This document shows, piece by piece, positions 52,988 through 61,940 of a DNA stretch of 64,000 nucleotides (the first letter of the stretch is position 1; every line of letters starts with the position of its first letter). The notes under the pieces were generated by a model that was not told where the DNA came from, searched no databases, and was given only the letters and a program-made list of their open reading frames with translations. The stretch is from positions 5,084,001-5,148,000 of the forward strand of contig NZ_CP160402.1 in assembly GCF_040730185.1 (NCBI RefSeq), read 5' to 3'. This DNA comes from Streptomyces sp. Je 1-332 (GTDB lineage: Bacteria > Actinomycetota > Actinomycetes > Streptomycetales > Streptomycetaceae). The position numbers were made by a program, and so were the translations under genes.

Positions 52988-53499
52988 GGTCCCCTCCACA
53001 AGCTCCAAGGCCAGGAGCACGACCACACTCGGGACAGCGTGCGCCATCGGCGCCATGCGCACCGCGTGAGCCGAGAGGGGCGACGCGCCATGAAACGGAG
53101 CTCAGGTGCGACGAGGGCGGAAACAGGCGGACGTGGCGTTGGCGCCTCCGACCGCACGAGGAAATGCGCTGAGGCAGGGCCCCGGCAAGAACCCAAACCC
53201 CCGGGCCCTGGCAGCGACACGACGGGCCGACCACCCCGGTCGGCAGGCGCTTGACGAAACCACCCCCGCCCCGAGGCAACCGCGCACCCCGCCCCCCCCC
53301 AGCAGCCTTAAGTCCGCCCCCACCCCACCGCCTCCCGACCGCGAGGCTGTCCTCGTACATGTGATGGCGGGTGATGAGGCCCGCCTCGACGGTGAGATGC
53401 AGCGCGAAGCGCGCACGGTAGGGGTGGCCCGTCGACCGCGCGATTACCTTCGGAGTAATGGGCGCGAGCCCCGGCCCCGTGCGATGCGAAGATCGGTCC
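52988..53499. other. Gene-free stretch with a stray copy of the 83-bp repeat
   Basis: No credible gene lies here. Bases about 53210-53300 contain CCCGGTCGGCAGGCGCTTGA and GCGCACCCCGCC, matching the unit of the 30-32 kb island. A run of ten C follows near 53290. Confidence 0.75.
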
Positions 53500-54258
53500 A
53501 TGAGCAGTTTCGACACACTTGTGGCGGAAGCCGAGTCGGCCCCGACCGAGGGCTGGGACTTCTCCTGGTTCGAGGGGAGGGCCTCGGAGGAGCGGCCCTC
53601 CTGGCGGTACGCCCACGCCATGGGGGAGCGGCTAGGGCACGCCACCGCCTCCCTCGACATCCAGACCGGCGGCGGTGAGGTCCTCGCCTCCGCGCCCTCG
53701 CTCCCGCCGCTCGCCGTCGCCACGGAGGGGTGGGCGCCGAACGTCGCCAAGGCAACCGCCCTGCTGCATCCGCGGGGCGTGGTGGTCGTTTCCTCGCCGG
53801 AGGACGCGCCGCTGCCCTTCGCCGCGGAGGCCTTCGACCTGGTCACAAGCCGGCACCCGGTGAAGGCACATTTCGACGAGATCGCGCGCGTGCTGCGCCC
53901 CGGGGGCACGTACTTCGCCCAGCACGTGGGCCCCGCCAGCGTCTTCGAGGTCGTCGAGTACTTTCTCGGGCCCCAGCCCGACCACGTACGGAACGGGCGT
54001 CACCCCGACGGCGAACGTGCCGAGGCGGAGGCGGCGGGTCTGGAGATCGTCGACCTGCGGGCCGAGCGGCTCCAGATGGAGTTCTACGACATCGGGGCCG
54101 TCATCCACTTCCTGCGGAAGGTCGTGTGGATGGTGCCGGACTTCTCGGTGGAGCGGTACTGGTCGCGGCTGCGGGAACTGCATGACCAGATCGAGGCGGA
54201 GGGCTCGTTCGTGGCCCACAGCACGCGTCATCTCTTCGACGCCCGTAAGAAGAGCTAA
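53500..54258 (+). CDS. SAM-dependent methyltransferase (type 11-like)
   Basis: A 252-aa class I methyltransferase. The SAM loop is SLDIQTGGGEVLA, followed by the acidic strand, PLPFAAEAFDLVTSRH (motif after beta-4) and EIARVLRPGGTYFAQHVG. The C-terminal part (ERLQMEFYDIGAVIHFLRKV) is found in small-molecule methyltransferases. The substrate is unknown. The final 20 bp, stop included, are perfectly duplicated. Confidence 0.85.
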   Translation: MSSFDTLVAEAESAPTEGWDFSWFEGRASEERPSWRYAHAMGERLGHATASLDIQTGGGEVLASAPSLPPLAVATEGWAPNVAKATALLHPRGVVVVSSPEDAPLPFAAEAFDLVTSRHPVKAHFDEIARVLRPGGTYFAQHVGPASVFEVVEYFLGPQPDHVRNGRHPDGERAEAEAAGLEIVDLRAERLQMEFYDIGAVIHFLRKVVWMVPDFSVERYWSRLRELHDQIEAEGSFVAHSTRHLFDARKKS

Positions 54259-54280
54259 CCGCCCGTAAGAAGAGCTAACC
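54241..54280. repeat. 20-bp perfect duplication of the methyltransferase gene end
   Basis: GCCCGTAAGAAGAGCTAACC occurs twice without a gap; the first copy contains the TAA stop. Confidence 0.95.
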
Positions 54281-54424
54281 GTCCGGGAGGGGGGAGCGGA
54301 TGACCAAGGCGGGAGTCCTCAAGGAGACGACCGCGGCGCCGAGCCACCTCGATTAACCCCTCCAAGCCCTCTAATCCTTCTAATCCCTCGACAGCGGTCA
54401 CGGTGATCGGGGACGCTTCGCGCG

Positions 54425-54931
54425 ATGACCAGAATCAATGACACCCCGCCCGCCTGGGACGACCGTACCCAGCTCACCACGTTCCTCGACTACGCACGGG
54501 AGACCGCCCGCGCCAAGTGCGACGGCGTCTCCGCGGAGAACGCCCGCAAGGCACTCCTGCCGGGCTCGCCGCTGATGACCATCAGCGGACTGATCAACCA
54601 CCTCCGCTGGGTCGAGTACTACTGGTTCCAGGTGGTCTTCCTCGGCGAGGAAGACCGGGCCCCCATGACGGACGAGGACCCCGACCGCGAGATGCGTATC
54701 GCCGTCGACTTCCCGCTCACGCAGTTGCTCGACGAGTACGCCGAACAGAGCGCCCGCTACCGCGAACTGGTCGCAGGGAACGCCCTGGACAAGCAGGCCC
54801 AGCGAACCATCCGTAACGGCCTCCACGTCGACCTGCGCTGGATCCTCCTCCACCTCACCGAGGAGACGGCCCGCCACAACGGCCACCTGGACATCCTGCG
54901 CGAAATGCTCGACGGCACGACCGGCGACTAG
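54425..54931 (+). CDS. DinB-family (DUF664) protein
   Basis: A 168-aa four-helix-bundle protein. Metal-site histidines lie in INHLRWVEYYWF and EETARHNGHLDILREM, the pattern of DUF664/DinB-like proteins. Relatives include mycothiol- or bacillithiol-dependent transferases; the exact reaction here is unknown. Given an mca gene in the same window, mycothiol use is possible. Confidence 0.87.
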   Translation: MTRINDTPPAWDDRTQLTTFLDYARETARAKCDGVSAENARKALLPGSPLMTISGLINHLRWVEYYWFQVVFLGEEDRAPMTDEDPDREMRIAVDFPLTQLLDEYAEQSARYRELVAGNALDKQAQRTIRNGLHVDLRWILLHLTEETARHNGHLDILREMLDGTTGD

Positions 54932-55006
54932 GCCCGAGTAGGGCATGACTGAGGTACAGCTGAGGCACGACTGAGGCTCGACTGGGGCACGTCCAGATAC
55001 GGCTGC

Positions 55007-56227
55007 CTAGGCGTGCGCCCCCACCGTCACCTCTCCCATCACCAACTCCGCCGTCCCTTCCAGCACTTCCCCCACCCGCTCCACCTGCCCCGCGAGCTCC
55101 CGCTCCTGGGTGGCGTTCAGCGCCCCCAGTGGCTCCACCGTGACCGTCAGCCTTCGGCCGGAGCGGCGCTGGTGCCAGACTCCCGCGACGACCCCGTCGA
55201 CCAGCATCACGGGGAAGTTGCCGGCCTGGCCCCCGGCCAGCGCCCGCTCGTAGGCCCGGCCCGGGAAGAGCCGCTCACGCGGGTGGGAGGCGATCACGTA
55301 CGCGTCGAAATACGGCAGCAGCCGCACTCCCCGCACCAGTTCCTCTGTCTCGCCTGGCTCCCGGGGAAACTCCGCGTCACCCACGACCACCCACGCCGAA
55401 ACGGGTGCCGACGCCGACGACATTGACGGCCCCCCGCCCATCTCCACCCCTTCGATCTCCCCGGCAGCCGCCAGTCCCCCGAACACGTCCTTCACCCAAC
55501 CACCCGGCGCCGCAGCCCACTTGGCGAACTGGGCCGGGGTCGCGGGGCCGTACGCGTACAGGAAGCGTCGTACCAGCCGCGCCGTCGCCTCCTCGGCGGA
55601 GAGCGTCGGCTCCCCGGAGTCGGTGGTGGGCGGGCGCGTGTACGTCACCTTGCGGCCCCGGTTCGGTGCGAAGCACAACGCCCCGCGGTGGCCCGCCAGA
55701 TGCATCACCGAGCGCCAGCGCGGCCACATCCCCTGGAAGGCGGGCATCACCAGGTCACCCGCCCAGGGCCCCGTACGCGCCACGACCTCGTCGCCGAGTT
55801 CGTCGATGGTCAGCTGGGCCCCGTCGAGCGCTTCTCCGATCGCGCTCACGATCTCCTCCGTCTGGGCAGGAGTCAGCCGGTCGCCCGCCTTGAAGGGGCT
55901 CGGCCCGTACGGGATCGCCGACAACGCGGCTGTCCACAGAGGGAGTTGTGCGGTTGGCAGCAGGTGGATCGTGCCGCGTGGTCCGTACGTCTTGACCAGG
56001 CTCGGCTCCTCACCCCACAGCGCATCCCGTACGTCCTGCCGGTTCGCCCCGTCCATCCGCAACCCCACCGAGAGCTCGGCGGCGGACATCACCTGCGCCT
56101 GTGCGGCAAGCATGGCGTCGACCACCTCGCCGGCCCCCGCCTCGCCCGGTTTGGCCGGCGCCCGCAGGAACTGCCGCTCCATGCGACGGGCGTTGGCGGC
56201 GCTCCATGAAACAACGGCCCCGGTCAT
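55007..56227 (-). CDS. AlkZ-like DNA glycosylase (HTH_42 family)
   Basis: A 406-aa protein of the winged-helix HTH_42 family. Residues 43-45 are QAQ, matching the catalytic QxQ motif of AlkZ/YcaQ enzymes, which excise bulky alkylated bases and unhook interstrand crosslinks. Three winged-helix modules can be traced (to about residue 280), followed by a beta-barrel region with FDAYVIASHPRERLFPG and VDGVVAGVWHQRRSGR. It is divergent from an HxlR regulator gene. Homologues occur widely in streptomycetes, some as self-resistance genes, but no genotoxin cluster is visible here. Confidence 0.85.
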   Translation of the reverse strand: MTGAVVSWSAANARRMERQFLRAPAKPGEAGAGEVVDAMLAAQAQVMSAAELSVGLRMDGANRQDVRDALWGEEPSLVKTYGPRGTIHLLPTAQLPLWTAALSAIPYGPSPFKAGDRLTPAQTEEIVSAIGEALDGAQLTIDELGDEVVARTGPWAGDLVMPAFQGMWPRWRSVMHLAGHRGALCFAPNRGRKVTYTRPPTTDSGEPTLSAEEATARLVRRFLYAYGPATPAQFAKWAAAPGGWVKDVFGGLAAAGEIEGVEMGGGPSMSSASAPVSAWVVVGDAEFPREPGETEELVRGVRLLPYFDAYVIASHPRERLFPGRAYERALAGGQAGNFPVMLVDGVVAGVWHQRRSGRRLTVTVEPLGALNATQERELAGQVERVGEVLEGTAELVMGEVTVGAHA

Positions 56228-56288
56228 CGGCGTTCCCCTTCAGTACTCTCGATCCAGTCAGTGGCTCTGCGGACACGAGGAGTGGACC

Positions 56289-56735
56289 ATGCCGAAGAGC
56301 GGCGCGGAGGTTGATTCGGGCAGCGTCATGGAAAGCACAGGGATGGCCAGGCAGAGCATCACGGGAAGCGGCAACGTGGGCAAGACGCTGTACGCCTGCG
56401 GCCTGGACGCGGCCGTGGACGTCGTCGGCGGCAAGTGGAAGCCGATGATCCTCTGGGCGCTGTCCGCGGGCACGACGATGCGCTTCGGCGAGCTCCGCCG
56501 GAACATCACCGGCATCAGCGAGAAGGTGCTCATCCAGCAGCTGCGCGAGCTGGAGTCCGACGGCATCGTGCACCGCGAGGTGTACCGGGAGGTGCCGCCG
56601 AAGGTCGAGTACTCGCTGACCCCCCTCGGCCTGTCCCTGAACGAGGCGCTGATCCCGCTGGGCGTGTGGGGCGACGAGCACATGGAGGAGCTGGTGGCCA
56701 ACAGGGACTGCAAGAAGTCGGGCAAAGTCGCCTGA
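56289..56735 (+). CDS. HxlR-family transcriptional regulator
   Basis: A 148-aa winged-helix regulator. The HxlR core starts at LYACGLDAAVDVVGGKWKPM and continues with MRFGELRRNITGISEKVLIQ and LTPLGLSLNEALIPLGVW. The Cys in the first helix is the redox- or electrophile-sensitive position of several family members. The ATG at 56289 has GAGGAG six bases upstream. It may control the divergent glycosylase gene. Confidence 0.9.
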   Translation: MPKSGAEVDSGSVMESTGMARQSITGSGNVGKTLYACGLDAAVDVVGGKWKPMILWALSAGTTMRFGELRRNITGISEKVLIQQLRELESDGIVHREVYREVPPKVEYSLTPLGLSLNEALIPLGVWGDEHMEELVANRDCKKSGKVA

Positions 56736-56984
56736 CGAAAAAACGCCACTGATGGTTGCGTGGCGCGCCGATCGTTAGCCAAGTGATCCCGGAACAGGTG
56801 GCGTTGATTCCGCATCGTTATCGCCACCGGCTCGATCTGAGGCCGCACATCACGTAAGTTCAGACCAAGGCGAATTCGCGTGAGCAAAGCCACGTGTGCG
56901 GTGCCGCGCGGTGGAGGGGGCTGCGCGGCCCCGCGCGCCTTCCCCCATCTGCTCCCGGCCTGCTCCCGGCCTCCTGCTCCCGGC

Positions 56985-57317
56985 CTACTCCACCTCCACC
57001 CGCAGCCGCACGCCCCGGCCGACGCGCCACCCCGCCATCGCCCCGGCCTCCGCCTCCAGTACATGCCGGGCCCGCAGCCGGGGGCGCCCGATCCGCCCCG
57101 GACGCATCGTCCGCACCGACAGCACCCGTAGCCCCCGGTCCAGGTAAGCCACATCTATGGCGAACCGCATCCGCACCGTGTGCACGCTGGTCGCCGGGGT
57201 CAGCAGCAGGGCCCCGGTCACCCCGTCCCGGCCGAGCAGCCCGCGCCTCCGCGCGCTCGGGGAATCCGCGATCTCCAGGGGGAGGGCCCGACCGCTCGGC
57301 AGAAGAAGCGACGCCAT
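56985..57317 (-). CDS. DUF192-family protein
   Basis: A 110-aa protein of the DUF192 (COG1430) family, with SARRRGLLGRDGVTGALLL, HTVRMRFAIDVAYLD and VLEAEAGAMAGWRVGRG. The family folds into a small beta-barrel and often carries a signal peptide; here there is none. Function unknown. The 25-bp stretch just upstream (CGCCCCACCCGCCYGCCGCG) is repeated in tandem. Confidence 0.82.
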   Translation of the reverse strand: MASLLLPSGRALPLEIADSPSARRRGLLGRDGVTGALLLTPATSVHTVRMRFAIDVAYLDRGLRVLSVRTMRPGRIGRPRLRARHVLEAEAGAMAGWRVGRGVRLRVEVE

Positions 57318-57479
57318 GCGAGCCGAAGCTAGCGCCCCACCCGCCCGCCGCGTCAAGCGCCCCACCCGCCTGCCGCGTCAAGGGAGCCCCTGCCCACGTC
57401 CCTCCTGTGGGCTACCGCCGTACAGGGCTGAAATCTGTCGCCAGCGGCCGAAATCCGGTGGCAGAACAGGGTCGCGGAG

Positions 57480-57626
57480 TTGTCGGGCGGTTTCGGAGAG
57501 TAGTTGTGGCATGCCGATGCGCGCGGCATCCCTTACGAAGGGTTATGGTGGAAACCCCCCCTCGGGCCGGTCCATCTCCCCCCCATGGACCGGCCCGATT
57601 TTTTTGTGCCGGATATGGTCAGGGAC
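57480..57626 (+). promoter_or_regulatory. Structured leader ending in an intrinsic terminator
   Basis: Upstream of the next gene are three hairpins: ATGCCG...CGGCAT near 57511-57530, CCCTTACGAAGGG near 57530-57545, and a perfect 13-bp stem (57563-57575 with 57585-57597) followed by A and seven T (57599-57605). The last is a textbook rho-independent terminator only 21 bases before the start codon. It could be an attenuator or riboswitch expression platform, or the end of a small RNA. Confidence 0.6.
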
Positions 57627-58151
57627 ATGTCGAACCAGTTCCCTCCACCACCGTCCCCGCATGAGAACCCCCAAGCGGGCCTGCCCCGCTACACGGGCCC
57701 TGCGCAAGACCCCTACAACGGCTACGGCTACGGGTATGGGTACGGCTACGGTCCGGTCCAGCCGCAGAAGATGCCGGGCGGCGTCCGCGCCGCGCAGGTG
57801 ATCATCTGGGTGCTCTCGGGGATGTGCCTGCTCGGCTCCGTCCTCGGCGGCGTGCTGTACGGGCCTCGGGTCGCAGGCGCGGTTCTCGGGGGCAACTTCC
57901 TCCTGATACCGCTGTGCGTCCTGGCTTTCCGATACCACCTGCCGGGGCACGGGAAGCGTGTCGCGTCGATCGTGCTCAGCAGTGTGCAGATCCTGGTGGG
58001 ATTCGGCGCCCTTGGCCGAGGGGGTGGCCCGGGTGCCCTCATCCTCGTCGGCTGCTCGATCGCGCTCGTGATCCTGCTGAGCCAGGGTGGCGCGGGCGCC
58101 TGGTTCAAACGCCCGCGCACCCCCGCCCCGGGGCAGGGATACGCGGGCTGA
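57627..58151 (+). CDS. Membrane protein with Gly/Tyr-rich N-terminus
   Basis: A 174-aa protein. The first 50 residues are Pro/Gln/Gly/Tyr-rich (NGYGYGYGYGYGPVQPQ). Four hydrophobic helices follow (VIIWVLSGMCLLGSVLGGVL and three more). This layout is common among streptomycete membrane proteins of unknown role. The start is uncertain: ATG at 57627 or 57615; both lie directly after the terminator hairpin. The IS element is inserted soon after its end. Confidence 0.72.
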   Translation: MSNQFPPPPSPHENPQAGLPRYTGPAQDPYNGYGYGYGYGYGPVQPQKMPGGVRAAQVIIWVLSGMCLLGSVLGGVLYGPRVAGAVLGGNFLLIPLCVLAFRYHLPGHGKRVASIVLSSVQILVGFGALGRGGGPGALILVGCSIALVILLSQGGAGAWFKRPRTPAPGQGYAG

Positions 58152-58164
58152 GGCGTTCCGCCAG

Positions 58165-59679
58165 GACCAGCCCCGCCAGGGCGCCCCCCGTTATGTTTTC
58201 CGCGGTCCTGCAAGAGGGCCGCTGGCCTCCGGGCCCGGCATGGCTGGTCCCCCCTGTCGAAGCGATGACCTGGGGGGTGGTGCCACCGGGCCCGAGAGGC
58301 GCCGTTGGAGACGCTGATGAGAGGTCCGACTACCGCCCGGCCGAGCGCAATGCCCGGTCCTTCGCAGGCGGCAGGTCTGCATAACGTGGATGCGCGCACG
58401 ACGCCAACGCCCAGGCCAGCACGCACAACGTCCGTTCGGGAGGACGGTTTGAACGAGTACGACGAGATAGGTGTCTTCCTGGGCCTGGACGTGGGGAAGA
58501 GCGCTCACCACGGACACGGACTCACCCCGGCCGGCAAGAAAGTCTTCGACAAGCAACTGCCCAACACCGAACCGAAGCTGCGGCAGGTCTTCGACAAGCT
58601 CCGCGAGAAGTTCGGCACCGTCCTGGTCGTCGTGGACCAGCCGGCCTCGATCGGCGCTCTGCCGCTGACAGTGGCCCGCGACACGGGCTGCCAGGTCGCC
58701 TACCTGCCGGGCCTTTCGATGCGACGGATCGCTGACCTCTACCCGGGCGAGGCAAAGACCGATGCCCGCGACGCGGCCGTCATCGCGGACGCCGCCCGCA
58801 CCATGCCGCACACCCTTCGCTCGCTTCAGCTGACCGACGAGATCACCGCCGAGCTCACCGTCCTCGTCGGCTTCGACCAGGACCTGGCGGCCGAGGCCAC
58901 CCGCACATCCAACCGGATCCGGGGCCTGCTCACCCAGTTCCACCCGTCCCTGGAACGGGTCCTGGGCCCGCGTCTGGATCACCCGGCGGTCACCTGGCTG
59001 CTGGAACGCTACGGATCCCCAGCCGCGCTGCGAAGAGCCGGACGCCGCAGGCTGGTTGAGGTGGTCCGGCCCAAAGCCCCGCGCATGGCAAAACGGCTGA
59101 CCGACGACGTCTTCGATGCACTCGACGAGCAGACCGTCGTGGTCCCGGGCACCGGCACCCTGGACATCGTGATCCCCTCGCTGGCCCGCTCGCTCGGCGC
59201 CGTTCACGAGCAACGACGGGCGGCAGAATCCCAGATCGCAGCCCTGCTGGAGGACCACCCTCTTTCCAAGGTCCTGACGTCGCTGCCCGGCGTCGGCGTC
59301 AGGACCGCCGCCGCACTGCTGGTCACCGTCGGCGACGGCACCAGCTTCCCCACCGCCGCCCACCTCGCCTCCTACGCCGGCCTCGCCCCCACCACCAAGT
59401 CCTCCGGGACCTCGATCCACGGCGAACACGCCCCACGGGGCGGCAACCGGCAGCTCAAACGCGCGATGTTCCTGTCCGCGTTCGCTGCCCTGCACGATCC
59501 TGCCTCCCGCACCTATTACGACAAATGCCGGGCCAGAGGAAAAACCCACACCCAAGCGCTCCTCCGCCTCGCCCGACAACGGATCAACGTGCTGTTTGCA
59601 ATGCTCCGCGACGGCACCTTCTACGAACCCAGAACCCCACGCCTCGCTTGACGAAAGACATAGAGGCACCCCCCCAGGA
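58165..59679 (+). mobile_element. IS110-family insertion sequence
   Basis: One transposase gene with about 280 bp of non-coding sequence on its left and very little on its right, the layout of IS110-group elements, which lack terminal inverted repeats. In this family the left non-coding end encodes the bridge RNA. The exact ends were not found. GGCGCCCCCC (about 58180) and GGCACCCCCC (about 59665) may mark the junction areas. Confidence 0.65.
58449..59651 (+). CDS. IS110-family transposase (DEDD recombinase)
   Basis: A 400-aa transposase. The N-terminal RuvC-like DEDD domain shows Asp in VFLGLDVGKSAH, Asp in VVVDQPAS and the acidic pair in TDARDAAVIAD. The C-terminal Tnp domain has LPGVGVRTAAALLVTVGD and FASYAGLAP-like LASYAGLAPTTKSSG, with the conserved Ser. 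The length and both domains are intact, so it is probably active. The TTG at 58449 is chosen for GGAGGA upstream and for family length. Confidence 0.92.
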   Translation: MNEYDEIGVFLGLDVGKSAHHGHGLTPAGKKVFDKQLPNTEPKLRQVFDKLREKFGTVLVVVDQPASIGALPLTVARDTGCQVAYLPGLSMRRIADLYPGEAKTDARDAAVIADAARTMPHTLRSLQLTDEITAELTVLVGFDQDLAAEATRTSNRIRGLLTQFHPSLERVLGPRLDHPAVTWLLERYGSPAALRRAGRRRLVEVVRPKAPRMAKRLTDDVFDALDEQTVVVPGTGTLDIVIPSLARSLGAVHEQRRAAESQIAALLEDHPLSKVLTSLPGVGVRTAAALLVTVGDGTSFPTAAHLASYAGLAPTTKSSGTSIHGEHAPRGGNRQLKRAMFLSAFAALHDPASRTYYDKCRARGKTHTQALLRLARQRINVLFAMLRDGTFYEPRTPRLA

Positions 59680-60717
59680 CTAACCCCGTCCGGCCCAGAT
59701 GTTGGTGCCGGGCGTGGACACCGCGTACGTGTCGATCTCGCTGAGCTCCTCGTCCGTGAGCTTCGGGCCCGCCAGTGCCGCGACGTTCTCCTCCAGCTGC
59801 TTCACGCTGGAGGCGCCGATCAGCGCCGAGGTCATCCGCTCGTCGCGCAGGACCCAGTTGAGCGCCAGCTGCGCGAGCGACTGGTCGCGGCGGGCCGCGA
59901 TGTCGTTCAGGCCGTTGAGCCGGCGCACGACCTCCTCGCTCAGGAGGTCGGGGTCGAGCGACTTGCCCTGCGTGGCGCGCGACCCCTCGGGGATGCCCTT
60001 CAGGTACTTGTTCGTGAGCAGGCCCTGCGCGAGCGGCACGAACGAGATGCAGCCCATCCCCGCGTCCTCGAGGGTGTCGAGCAGGCCGTCGTCCTCGGTC
60101 CAGCGGTTGATCATCGAGTACGAGGGCTGGTGGATGAGCGCGGGCACGCCCATCTCCCGCAGCAGCCGCGCCGCTTCGGCGGTCTGCTCGCTGTTGTAGG
60201 AGGAGACACCCACGTACAGCGCCTTGCCCTGCTGGACGGCGGACGCGAGCGCGCCCATCGTCTCCTCCAGCGGGGTCTCGGGGTCGAAGCGGTGCGAGTA
60301 GAAGATGTCGACGTAGTCGACGCCCATCCGCTTGAGCGAGGCGTCCAGGGACGACAGCAGGTACTTGCGCGAACCCCACTCGCCGTACGGGCCGGGGTGC
60401 ATGAGGTAGCCCGCCTTGGTCGAAATGACCAGTTCATCGCGGTACGGGGCGAAATCCTGGGCGAACAGCTTGCCGAAGTTGAGCTCGGCCGAACCGGCGG
60501 GCGGGCCGTAGTTGTTCGCCAGGTCGAAGTGGGTGACGCCCAGGTCGAAGGCGCGGCGCAGGATCGCGCGCTGGCTCTCCAGGGACTTGTCGTCACCGAA
60601 GTTGTGCCACAGGCCGAGGGAGACGGCGGGCAGCTTCAGGCCGCTGCGGCCCGTGCGCCGGTACTCCATGGCGTCGTAACGGTCCGCTGCTGCTCGGTAC
60701 AGAGACGTGTCGTTCAT
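59680..60717 (-). CDS. Aldo/keto reductase, Gpr/YghZ-like
   Basis: A 345-aa NADPH-dependent reductase. The catalytic tetrad can be read: Asp in DLANNYGP, Tyr in NYGP, Lys in ISTKAGYLM and His in FYSHRFDPETP. YRRTGRSGLKLPAVSLGLW and the C-terminal SSVKQLEENV match the AKR14 (YghZ, L-glyceraldehyde-3-phosphate reductase) group, which detoxifies reactive aldehydes. It is convergent with the IS element, whose right end lies against its stop codon. Confidence 0.9.
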   Translation of the reverse strand: MNDTSLYRAAADRYDAMEYRRTGRSGLKLPAVSLGLWHNFGDDKSLESQRAILRRAFDLGVTHFDLANNYGPPAGSAELNFGKLFAQDFAPYRDELVISTKAGYLMHPGPYGEWGSRKYLLSSLDASLKRMGVDYVDIFYSHRFDPETPLEETMGALASAVQQGKALYVGVSSYNSEQTAEAARLLREMGVPALIHQPSYSMINRWTEDDGLLDTLEDAGMGCISFVPLAQGLLTNKYLKGIPEGSRATQGKSLDPDLLSEEVVRRLNGLNDIAARRDQSLAQLALNWVLRDERMTSALIGASSVKQLEENVAALAGPKLTDEELSEIDTYAVSTPGTNIWAGRG

Positions 60718-60846
60718 GGGTACGAAGCTACTTCAGCGAGGGATCTTGCGGGGCCGGTGCCCGCGTCCCCCAGGGCGGAACCCCGCCCTCACAGCGGTAG
60801 GCTTTCGCCTTCGGGGACTGCCATCTGCATGGAGGGGCTGACAGAA

Positions 60847-61608
60847 GTGAACCTGCGCGACCTGGTGTACGGACTTTACGCACGCCGGGTGGAAGGCCGC
60901 CTCGACCACGACCAGGTGCCCAAGCACATCGGGGTCATCCTCGACGGCAACAGGCGCTGGGCGAAGGCGTCCGGCGGGACCACCGAACAGGGCCATCAGG
61001 CGGGCGCGTACAAGATCGAGGAGTTCCTCGGCTGGTGCGCCGAGACGGACGTCGAGGTCGTCACCCTCTGGATGCTGTCGACCGACAACTTCGACCGCCC
61101 CGAGCGGGAGCTCATCCCGCTGCTCGGCATCATCGAGGACACGGTCCGCAGCCTCGCCGCCGACGGCCGCTGGCGCGTGCACCACGTGGGCACGATGGAC
61201 CTCCTTCCCGCCCGCACCCAGGCCGTCCTCAAGGAGGCCGAGCAGGCCACCCACGGCAACAAGGGAATACTGGTCAACGTGGCCGTCGGTTACGGCGGCC
61301 GGCAGGAGATCGCCGACGCGGTCCGCTCGCTGATCCTGGACCACGCGGAGAAGGGCACGAGCCTGGAGGACGTCGCCGAGACCGTCGACGTCGACCTGAT
61401 CTCCAAGCACCTCTACACCCGCGGCCAGCCGGACCCCGACCTGGTGATCCGAACGAGTGGCGAGCAGCGTCTTTCCGGCTTCATGCTCTGGCAGTCGGCC
61501 CACTCCGAGTACTACTTCTGTGAAGTCTTCTGGCCGGCCTTCCGCAAGGTCGACTTCCTGCGTGCGCTGCGTGATTACGCGGCCAGGCACCGGCGCTACG
61601 GCGGCTGA
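60847..61608 (+). CDS. uppS: Isoprenyl transferase (cis-prenyl diphosphate synthase)
   Basis: A 253-aa cis-prenyltransferase. GVILDGNRRWAK carries the Mg-binding Asp near residue 33, followed by TLWMLSTDNFDRP and the C-terminal RTSGEQRLSGFMLWQSAHSE. It condenses isopentenyl diphosphate to make polyprenyl carriers for cell-wall synthesis. Actinomycetes often have two such enzymes with different chain lengths, so undecaprenyl length is not certain. GTG at 60847 follows GGAGGGG; an ATG six codons upstream is possible. Confidence 0.9.
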   Translation: MNLRDLVYGLYARRVEGRLDHDQVPKHIGVILDGNRRWAKASGGTTEQGHQAGAYKIEEFLGWCAETDVEVVTLWMLSTDNFDRPERELIPLLGIIEDTVRSLAADGRWRVHHVGTMDLLPARTQAVLKEAEQATHGNKGILVNVAVGYGGRQEIADAVRSLILDHAEKGTSLEDVAETVDVDLISKHLYTRGQPDPDLVIRTSGEQRLSGFMLWQSAHSEYYFCEVFWPAFRKVDFLRALRDYAARHRRYGG

Positions 61609-61940
61609 CGCCCCACGCGGCACGCGAGGTGCTCACGTCGGTGAGGCGCGAGTAACCCAGAGTTCACGGACGCGCCGTCATATGCCATGGCATGGCTGCG
61701 CTTGTTCGAGGGAATAAGCCTTCCAGGCCGACATCCGATTCACGGATGTCGGATCTCAGCGGGCGGCATGGGGCCGTCCGCCCGGGAGGCCCTTTGCACC
61801 AGGACGACCGTGCGGTGAGTACGGGCGAAGTGGAGGGCCGGAGCTCGGCCCGCGCACTGCGGCACGAGACCGGTCCGGACTTCTCCCGGCATCCTTCCCG
61901 TCGCTCCCCGACCTCATCCGAGGGGGTACGTCCTTCCGTG
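61609..61940 (+). other. Leader region between uppS and phoH
   Basis: No gene. It holds a perfect 10-bp hairpin (61728-61737 with 61743-61752, loop ATTCA), a second GGGCGG/CCGCCC stem just after it, and the palindrome ATGCCATGGCAT near 61683. The first hairpin may terminate uppS or act in the phoH leader. Confidence 0.55.
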
